Shown: in pieces, positions 1 to 10,000 of the stretch
Layout of the letters: every line of letters begins with the position of its first letter
Position numbering within the stretch: the stretch's first letter is position 1
NCBI GenBank assembly: GCA_000934455.1
Contig: KN882855.1
Span: 121,030-145,052, forward strand
Direction of reading: 5' to 3'
Length of the DNA stretch: 24,023 bases
DNA from: Apostichopus parvimensis
Lineage: Eukaryota; Echinodermata; Holothuroidea; Aspidochirotida; Stichopodidae
The notes under the pieces: model-generated
The model's input: only the letters and a program-made list of their open reading frames with translations
The model's database searches: none
What the model was told of the DNA's origin: nothing
Position numbers and translations under genes: made by a program

Positions 1-955
1 AACATTATATGGATGCAGTATAGGCTAGATATCACTTGTAAGAACAGTTCTAAGGACAATGACAGGTTATTGTATTAAAACAATAGATACAAAATGTATA
101 AAGTATGAAAGGCTGCTGCATCAAAACAATTGATATCAGATGTAAGAATAATGACAGTTAATACCGTCGAAACGATGTATATCACATGCATGGATAATGG
201 TTGATGATTATTGTATCGAATCATCAGAGATGGTATATTCAACCTGACGTACTATGTAAGAGTGTATAACGATGACATTTCTACAAATCAACAAAAGCAG
301 CAAATATATAAATATAAAGAAATAAAATAATATAGAAGCGATGTCATTAGGACATAAAGGTCAATATTATTTTCACTTTCATAAATTAATAAAGATAATT
401 TTAGATTGTTACTGGCAAAAATTTGTAGATATCCTTCATTTTGTAAAACATACTGTAACACTAAATCGGTCTTAGATTCCGGGAGCGCCCAATTATTCCC
501 TTCCGAGGACTGAATCAGTCACGGTACAGACAGTACTTCGGCATAAAACCCTCATTAATAAATAGAGAAACATGCACTTTAACCACAATGGTTACAAGCA
601 ATTACAACCAAGGTCTCAATACTGAAGTAAAGTCCTATAACACGATACGTATAAACATGTATAGAAGACAAATACAAAGCGTACACAAATATGGCCACAA
701 TGGTGGGTGCCTGGGCTACTACCGAACCAAACGATTCAGAACGGGAGCGAAGACTGACTCGCAAGTCCCGGGATCTGATTCAGTTGAGCTGATGAGCAGA
801 CGTCACGTGACCAGTAATACTTACGTCACTGTCCACAAGGAAAGCACATGTGGCTAAAAACAAAGACATGTAGCCTAGGAAAATAGAGGGCGACAGATTT
901 GCTGACCAACGGTATCACAATACATTCTTTGATCACTAGTCTACAGCGGCCTTAC
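1..955 (-). other. Gene A intron 11 (5' part), with degenerate ~50-bp repeats and a block shared with gene B
   Basis: There is no coding exon here. Positions about 30-260 hold degenerate copies of a unit around TGTAAGAATAATGACAGG followed by TTATTGTATCAAAACAA. Positions 419-955 align base for base with 22326-22853 in gene B at about 95% identity by hand count over 356 bases. An open frame on the plus strand (588-857) is kept in both copies, but its substitutions do not favour silent sites, so I do not call it a gene. Confidence 0.75.
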
Positions 956-1074
956 CTCGGCGATGTCGGGTATTCTTATTGTGGCTTTCTTGAACGCTAA
1001 ATTCTCCTCGTAAAATACCGAAAACCGGTGAAAGAGCTGTCCACTAGGTGACCTTACTGTAATATATACTGCAG
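956..1074 (-). CDS. CLCA: Gene A exon 11: beta-rich domain, continued
   Basis: The exon starts after TTTTGTTGTTGCAG and ends at GAG before GTAAGGCC; 119 bases, phase 1 in and phase 0 out. It encodes AAVYITVRSPSGQLF, then FYEENLAFKK and IRIPDIAE. The family pattern is xxWDPSGxxx followed by xxQIPGxAKxGTW, the last part of which lies in the next exon (off the left edge for this gene). The counterpart is 22854-22972 in gene B. Confidence 0.87.
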
Positions 1075-4000
1075 CTGCAACAACAAAAAACCAGAAGAAA
1101 ATTACGACCGTAAGTCAATGTTGATCAATGAAAGAAATCTACCGCTAATTACAAGATTTAACATTCGAACTCTTCCTCAAAACAACAGTTCCACCGAATT
1201 ATCCACACCTATGCTCGCAATTATCCAAAGAAACTTCTTGATTGTGAAGGATTAATGCGAATCAAACGTGTAAGGTTTCATCGTGGAAGTGGATTTACCT
1301 TACGTTTTACTGTCAAAATAAGGTCACAAAGCCCTTTTCAATCACAACTGGAGCCTTCAACTGTCAATTTCTTAAGGTTTTCCTCCCCCACCCCTTTCAA
1401 ATTACATGTTCGTGCCAGAGTGCTAATAAAGTCTCGTCAAAAGTTTTTGGAATGATCATACAGATTAAACTTTGGATGGAAAGATATAGATAAAAAGCCT
1501 TCATCTTTGAATCGTCAGTGACCTTATTGACATCAGATTACATTTGACCTCATTTCTCACTTACATGTTAATTCAACTCTGACTGATCAACTTCGACCAA
1601 GTGATAACTAAAATCTGGAAATTAAACAACTGACATATTGAAAGGACCCTTGTGATCAAAAACACGTCGGATTGACACACAGACAGCCAGCCACACAAAC
1701 ACACAAACCACACAAACACATAGTGTGATCATCGATACATGTATTTATTATTGCATAGCTATAAAAGCGTCTTTCGTCATTCACACTGATCATCAGTCGT
1801 TCCTTGTATATAAACAATGATAATACTTGAACGTCAAAGGGCTCAGTTTGAAATTTGCTAATTTTTTTTATTTCAAATCTTCAAAAAATCTCTCATTTTC
1901 TTTTACCTCCTCTGGATGGATTTGGGTGAAAGTAGGTGAAGTCAAATGTTGTTAATCTCCCAACGGTTTCATCGATGACAACACTTCCCCGCATTCTTCT
2001 ATCACCAACGCCAAAGACTATAACAGCTAATTGAAGCTTCAAAAGAACAAACAGAGAATGAGAGACTCCTACTGTCTTGTAGCGGGTGGTGTAGCTAAGA
2101 GAGGTGGGAGGGGGATTGTGGGGTGGGGCAGGAGAATGGACAGAAGGGACGAAAAACACTTCCTGTAACTTTTATTGTAATTGGTGATAAAAGTTTAATT
2201 CCAGTGACCAAACAGATCTAAGCGGCTTTTATAGCTATCCCGGTAGCGATTTATTTTTCCCCAAACAGGTTTGCAATTACGGAGTTTTCAGCCAATTAGA
2301 TTGCTCGTGACGTCAGCATCAATAATGACCATCTCTTGAAAGTTGGAAGACATACACAGAATCAGAAGAATGATAAGGTCCATAGGTCGTAAACATGTCA
2401 AACATGAATGAGTTCATTAGTCACTGAAACATGGTGCTTAAGCTGAACTGATTAATTTTTGTTATTGATTGACCTGTGACACTGTGACCTGTGACTTCCA
2501 AACGCCCTAAATGTACTTCTAATGCTTGTATCACATGTTGACCTTACTTACGCCTTACATACGGTACATTCCATTGGGTTCGTGTTTACGTTTTCCTAGA
2601 TTCGTGAGCCGTTCTATTGAAATAGGAATTCGTTTCGTGAAATGGGTACACTAAACACAACTTCATGACGTGAGTTCACGAGTCTTGAATGAATATACAC
2701 AACAATACATGACAATAGTTTGAATCGGTACAATACGTGTGTCAATTGCGCGACTACTTTACTCTAGTTAGTCTGGATTTTCCTGTCTAAAATTTGGAAA
2801 ATGGTACGCGAATAATCAAGGTATACCGGGAACTATTGAATAAACAAGGTTCAATGGGTTCAATGGTGATGACGTAACTCCTCCGACCAATCATGAGCGA
2901 CTATTTACACATAATTACAAACCTGTTTTGGCAACAAAATTCGCAGCCCGGTACCCCTCCCCCTTCCCATCCTGATCCAATCCCGTTCTTGCTATCACCA
3001 TAGATACTATATAAGTTCGATTATCCAGGGGAGATAATTAATCAGAACGTCGGGTAGGTACACATAATCTTATGCACAGATGGAACAAGCAAGAACTGTA
3101 TATATTTTGATTCCTCGTTCCAGGAAATCCTCTCCAATCACACCAATATCCTCCATGACAATCTTGAAGTATTGGAGAATATAAAAGTCCCGTAAAACCG
3201 TCTAACTTATCAATTACACTGTAATACGAACTTACCTGTACGCGTGTTTCGAAATCACTTCCTCCTCCTGAGTTGGCATTGAGAGCGTCCCGTAAACCGA
3301 AAGAGGTAGGGCTATCGGTTTGTAAATATAATCGGCCACCTAAAAGACAAGTGATATACTGATCTCAATAAAGCTGACTTTGATTTTTGTTTTGCCTTTT
3401 TGTGGGTTCTCAGCCCTTGACCCCAAGTGACATGTAACCTCCACAAATACAATAGGTTTCTTCTCCTCACTAGATATGAATCCATATACCAAGTATAAGG
3501 CTCATCAAAGCTTAACATTGGAATTATCATGCTTAACTTGGTATCAGAATTTGGCCTCTATGGCCTCAAGTGACCTTTGACCTCTACAATAACAAAAGCA
3601 TCCAAGAACTTACCAAGGGAACCCTCATGTGAGATTCATCAAACCTAGCATAATTGAGTTGACTTCATTTCTACGAAGGACAAGACATGTTTTATCTTTT
3701 TTTATTTTTTATTTTATAGATGTTCCCTTCTAATTATCGATCATATTAGACAATTTTCAATAACTCCATGTTTTGGTGATGAGAGGACGCTTCTTTAATC
3801 CACATTGGAGGCATTGCCTTGTTTGCTTATATCAGAATGATAAAATTTGCCAGGATTGTGTGTTTTTTTGTCCGGCTACGGTCCTGGGGACGGAGTACCA
3901 CTTCCACGATTGTCTTCATGTCGTGCCCAGGCGTTATCAATAAGCTCCCAGGACAAGAAGAATTTTCATTATCAAGAAAAAGAGTCAATATTTAACTTCA

Positions 4001-7000
4001 AAACTTTTCACTTTCACTTTCTCACAGGATCGTGAGGAAGAAGCGAATACTGCAAGAAAGGTTTTACTTACTGTCTTATTAACTCACTGTTTAGTACTTA
4101 AATGTTAATAAGCTATAACTGGATAGGCAGGTTCTTTTATCTTCACGTGCTCGTCATTATTAAGAAACTTAAACTATAATCTTTACATATATTTTTAGCT
4201 GATATTGACCACAACCTCTGACCTAAGTTTTCCTTGTTTACTTTCGATCGCATTTGAAACTGACCAATGGTGCAAAACATGAAAACTTACCATTTGATAT
4301 TTTTGCTTACCGGTCATTGTGGTCAAATCTACAAGGTTTGGTGAAGCTGCAGTAGTGATTGCTACAGCATCAATGGTAACCTTATTCCTGATATATTCAT
4401 CCAGCAAAGACATTGTGCGCTGATGTTCTCCGTCCTCGCCGTCGGTCATAAGTAATATCTTACTACCTCCAGGATCTCCGTCTGCCCTCAGTACCTGAGA
4501 CAGATCAGAACGAATCATATCACACAAAGGGAAGTGCACGAGAACAACAGCAGTTCATCTTGATGTTGGTGGGGGTGGGGTAGGAAGGGGGTTGGAAGGG
4601 AGACGTGCTTCTAGGGAAATGAGATGATGACATTATGCTACGCGGGTAGAAGTATGGTTTTCGAGTTCCGTCCGTGATACTGTGATATTTTCATTATGTA
4701 AAGCAAAAACAAAACACGCTAGTTATGCTTTCCGTTCTAATACTTCTCAACTTTTAGGAAAGGAAAGGAAGATCATAGGTTACGTAGGAAACGAAATTTT
4801 GATGAGTCTGTTTGGTTATGCTCGTTCAAGGTGACTTTGTTATCTGCTAGAGTCGTTTCTGAAGTATGCTAACACAGGACATACAAGTATATCTAAAACA
4901 GTGTGAGGCATACCACTCGCACGTTCAGGATTCTGAACCAATTGGAGCAGACGGAATATGAACCCTCATCTAAATGGTATAGTATGAGTTTTCACTACGC
5001 ATGTTTCACGCACGTACACCAAGCTCTGTCCATAGCACTATCGGATTTAGGACTTCCGTGAGATATGCCACAAAGTAACATTAAGTATTCCCCACTCCCC
5101 CAATATATCAACAACTAAGATAACGTCCGTAAAGGTATTTATGAACTATTTGAGGGAAATGAACAGGAACCAATCGAAAAATACGTAAAGGGGAATATTA
5201 CCAGAATACTGGGTAAGGTGAACTATTGTGCAATTCAATGGTTAAACATTGTAAGTCTCTATCGCACGGGACTGAGCAGCCTCCGATCAAGCTGTACACT
5301 TCCACGTAAACAATGACAGATGTATTGTGATTGGGTTTGATCGAACGCACTGAACGATTATCATATAGTGACGTCAATCATTATACAGTGGCTGACAAGT
5401 TCCTCAGGTATTATTACTTACATTTAATGCTTCTTGCATACCGCAACCAATACATGTTCCACCGTCAGCATCCTCAGGGACAAGGTTGGCAAGAGTTCTT
5501 CTGACAGTGTCTGACGTCATTACCTGTAAGTAGCTGATGATTGTCGCATGGCTATCAAAGTCCACAATGCCGATGAAGGTCCCTGGAGCGGCCATTGTTA
5601 AGATATAGGTCCTAACAGCATCGGCAAATTTCAAGTACCTGGCATTTGTCTATAAATATATAAAAATATACATTTTGCGAATATTATACTTAAAACTATT
5701 TTTGTGTTGGTTGAGGAGGAGCCATCTTGGGCACCCGTAGGCTAAAACACTTCTAGCCTGCCTTGGTCTGTGACAACTTCCATGCAGAAAGTGCTAATCC
5801 CAACCTTCTGTACTTTGCAGTCAATAATCGTTTTGTTTTCCTCCTGTATATTGGTTCCAATCGTGTTAAATATTTTCATTGAACTGTGTTACTGTATCAG
5901 TTGTTTGAGTTGTCCCAAACTAATCCCTCGCAAGAGGAGCTGGGTAGGTCGAAAGGGTTTTTACCTTCTCTTACAAAATAAGGGTCTTCCGATTCCAGGT
6001 GTTGTTACTTAGAGAGCGCGATAAACAGTTGCTTCACAAAGGGTGAGTTTTTTTATTATATCTAGGAAAGTGATGGGGGGAGGAGGACGGGACGGAGGGG
6101 GAGGTGTAGGGGATCTAGGTGTAGGTCACGTAGTACGCAAGACTTACTTCCACTTACCCTCATACTGCCTGAGGTGTCCATGACCAAAACGATTCGCGTA
6201 ATCTTGGATCTCACCACGAAGAATGTCGGTGTGACGTCATGCACCTCTCTCGGTGGATTATTCGTGTAAACTTCAAAGGAAACAAGACGGTTTACCATAC
6301 TTCTACAATCATATCACACACCATTCACAAAACGCAAGTATAACCGTCAGTTCAAAACTGGGGAGGAATAGTAGTCACAATTGTAGAATGCATAACAATG
6401 GCATTTTATGAATTGTTCCTGTTTCCAGATCGTCAGCATAAACTAAATTCCTTACAAAAAGATGACGCACCATTAAAATCTGGATGCTCCCGCATCACCT
6501 CCCAACAGCTTCTGCCGTCGCACCGTTCATTTTGTTTGGTTGGCGCTTCACTGTTATGGAGAGTTCCTTGATCATTCGTGTTGTTATCACAGAAATTCAC
6601 GACCTGTAAAGGTTGTATCAGATATAAGTCATTTGAAATAAAGTATAGTTCATAGTATGTTCATAGTTTTTTGTGATAAACTTGCTTTGCCCGATTGACG
6701 AGCTGAGAGAAACTATAGCTTTGAAGTTTAAGCCCCCCAATATAGTTAATCTATATACTGATATACAATGTTATGCTGATAGACAATGAACAGAGGAAGA
6801 AGTGGGGGAAAGAAACCGTCCATTCACAAACGTAAGAAACTTTAATTTACTTAAACTAATAGATATAACGAACTCAGTGTCAGTTTACCTGGTCAAAGTT
6901 CAAGTGATGATGCATAATAGATCCACTGATGTACGAAGGTTGGTATGGTCTTGGCATCATTACACACCCCTCCTCGTAGCCATTTGTCTGATCTCCAAGA

Positions 7001-10000
7001 CAAGGTCTATAAGGTGCATCTGGTCTGCCTGTATACTTCAGAGGCATGTAAAGCCAATCACTTGTGCACCTACACGTAATATTATATACTATATCAGGTA
7101 ACGTATATGATCAATTATATCACTTAGGTATATATCTATCTCTCTCCCTCCACCCCTCTCTCTACATATACACACACACACCCACACACGTACAATGAGA
7201 GCATTACAATGGTAGTAACTAGCAATAGCGGGAACACATGCCACATTTGATATGACCATAACCATGCATAAAGGTAAATTTCCATAGAAATCATGAACTA
7301 TGGACTATTAACACTATGATTATAACCTGATACTCACGAGACTGGTTCATATCTTTGATTCCTTTCTGAATAGTAAATATGGTTTGCTCGATCTTGATCC
7401 GTTATATGATCCGGGTATTCGTTGAAGAGACCCCACCGGTAATGACCCCACTCGTGTACCAACACCCTTCCTATCAATTAGAGAAAGTTATGTTTTCAGT
7501 TTTATGGGATTTTATTGAGGTGTTTGTGTGATGATCAGAAGTAAGCTTCTTAACTGCGTCTGTCTGTTTACAGTGTTTCGGTGGAAGTTTAATTGAAACA
7601 TTCGATTTTATTAGGTAGTAATTTATCACGGGGTTTTCTTATTGATAATTCTCTACACTTCCGAAAACTTCGCCGCTTTATTTTATGCCTCAGAGAAATG
7701 GATAATGCATCATTGGGTTAGACGTCATCATTGGTTTCGACGTCAACATTGGTTAAGAACGTCATCATTGGTTTAGACGTGAACATAAGTTTAGAACGTC
7801 ATCATTAGTTAAGACGTCCTAATTGGTTTGAACGTCATCATTGTTTTATACGTCATCATTGTTTTAGACGTCATCATTGGTTTAGACGTCATCATTGGTT
7901 TAGACGTCATCATTGGTTTAGACGTCATCATTGGTTTAGACGTCATCATCGGTTTAGCCTTAAAGGAGCTTATCATAAAATATTCTGAGACTGGAATAGA
8001 CATGGAAATATTTCTTGCCCTCAAACTTCGACACAAAAATTCTACTTCTCACCGTAATCGCCCACAATGGAGGACCAACGATCTGCGTTCAATAAGAATG
8101 ACGACGTCATATGGATGTAAAGTGACTGCTCCCCACAACCAGCAAATTGCCTTGTATACGGAAATGCGCCGTTGGCGCCACCGGGTGAAAATCTCGGATT
8201 ATAAGCTCCAACAATGACGTCAGCCCCTTCGAAACGTGCATTTCCCGGGGCGGTGTAGGATGGGCTGTCAGACCAGGACAGCGGAATGAGAATCGTGACT
8301 TCTTTGAAATATGTCCTCTTTTTGGTTGCAGTGTAGAGGTAGGCCGATCCGCTAATGAACATTTCCTTATAAGAAAAGTTTATCAACTGTCTGTTTCATC
8401 ATCTTAGATGAAAAGTAAAACTTAATTTTAATACGACAAATAAAAACAAATTTTTCACATATGAAATACACAAAATTTTCCGCTCTGCGCATTAGGCTAT
8501 GCAATTAACTCTCTATATAGAGTTCAATAGCCTAAACGAATTGACCCAAATGATTTGCGACAACCAATCATGTTGATATTTGACCATGATAATAATCAAT
8601 GCAAAGAATAATGGGTTAAAGAAGGTTTAGGTCGTCGAGTGTCGGGATATTTTACAGCCAGTCGGGAAATGTTCTGATACTTATAGAGCAAGCACAAAAT
8701 ATAATTAATACGAATGCAACCGGAACAAATTTACTATGAAATTATTACATATTCATCACCAATCGATTAATAGCGTAAACTTTCAGAAAGAAATGTACTT
8801 TGAGTAAAGGAATACTAAGCTAACTCAATTGTCCCACACCCCTCCCGACGCGTTATATATATTTGTTTTCGTAGTACAGCGAGAGGAAAGTCATTAATTA
8901 TTCATACATTTTCATAAATATTCAGATTACTTGTTTTTCAGCCACGAGAAGCATTACCGACAACGTTATCAGTGTGGGCTACTACTTCTGCATGATATGT
9001 TAGAAAGTTTGTATTGCATGGTGTGACGATATGATTGGTAAATTGGTAAGTACTTATAAGTTTGTGGTTGCGTTGTATGGTGAAGCGAGTATCCAGTGAA
9101 CGAGCAGATTTTTGTGGGTCATAATTCCCCATGACCAGTCATAGTGAAGAATGTTTGGGCTTTTGGATCAATTTGTATAGACAATAATGCATTGAAAGTG
9201 CACAAAGAAAAGCGTAGTTGACATGATGAGAGTTCCCAATGGTTTTGGTGTGAATGATTGATAGGTAGGTGTGTAAAGAGGCATTATTAGCCAACTGACT
9301 TGTAGTTGTGAAGATAACCAGCACTCTCTGTTGTGGTTAGTTAATGTGATCCATTTTTGCCCGCCGAGTCAGTGGTTGTCACGAAATATTCACTATACTG
9401 TGGGACCTTCCGTGAGATGAGTCATCTAAAGGTTCTGTTGCCCATGCATATAAGATATAAGGGATTGGACATATTGAATTTGACTGCTCGTCTAAAAGCC
9501 ATAAAGGCAGCTAAACTGGAAACTGAACATTCCAGAGGTTATTCTTGATTTGTTTCAATTTATTAAAGTGATGCCCCGTAATTTTACCGTGCGTTACTCA
9601 CAGGATTAACCACGGTCAGCTGACCTGAATGGACCAATAGGATTTAGGAATCTTTACTAAGTATGAATGAATATACGATTATCCACTTTGGTTTACTTCC
9701 AGAGAGTAATGGTTTTAGCCTTGATTGAATTAGCAATATTCATGTTCGAGAAGAACTGAATCATCATTAAAAACGACAAAACAAAGACCGAACGTAAAGA
9801 GTCAGTATTGAACATTTGAGGAATACATTCTAATTAAAAATGCATTCTGCACTGCATGAAAAAAAGCATATACGGTATTTAGGGTATTTACTAATAACTT
9901 AAACTAATCCTGTTTTAGCATGAAATGCGGTACTTTGCAAACCGATGTATACCAGATAAAAGAAAGTCACTCATGTCTATTGAAAAATAGCTTTTGTTTT

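Noticed and set aside
588-857. Open frame of 89 codons on the plus strand, conserved at 22493-22777
   Set aside because: It lies antisense within intron 11 of both genes. Most base differences between the copies change the residue and the C-termini differ, so there is no sign of coding constraint; the conservation belongs to the whole intron block.
6062-6298. Exon 6 as the whole open frame from an ATG at 6298
   Set aside because: The upstream part does not join in phase with the exon 5 donor GTGCGT, and stops would arise with the acceptors nearest the ATG; the acceptor at 6272-6271 joins cleanly and gives the family spacing.
7828-8217. Open frames with repeats such as DVIIGL on the plus strand and MMTSKP on the minus strand
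   Set aside because: They are translations of the 18-bp minisatellite, whose unit length is a multiple of three; the rest overlaps exon 2 in the wrong frame or strand.
9357-9548. Plus-strand open frame with LPMHIRYKGLDILNLTARLK, faintly like the end of a LINE reverse transcriptase
   Set aside because: The resemblance is to a short, low-information stretch and I find no second motif nearby.
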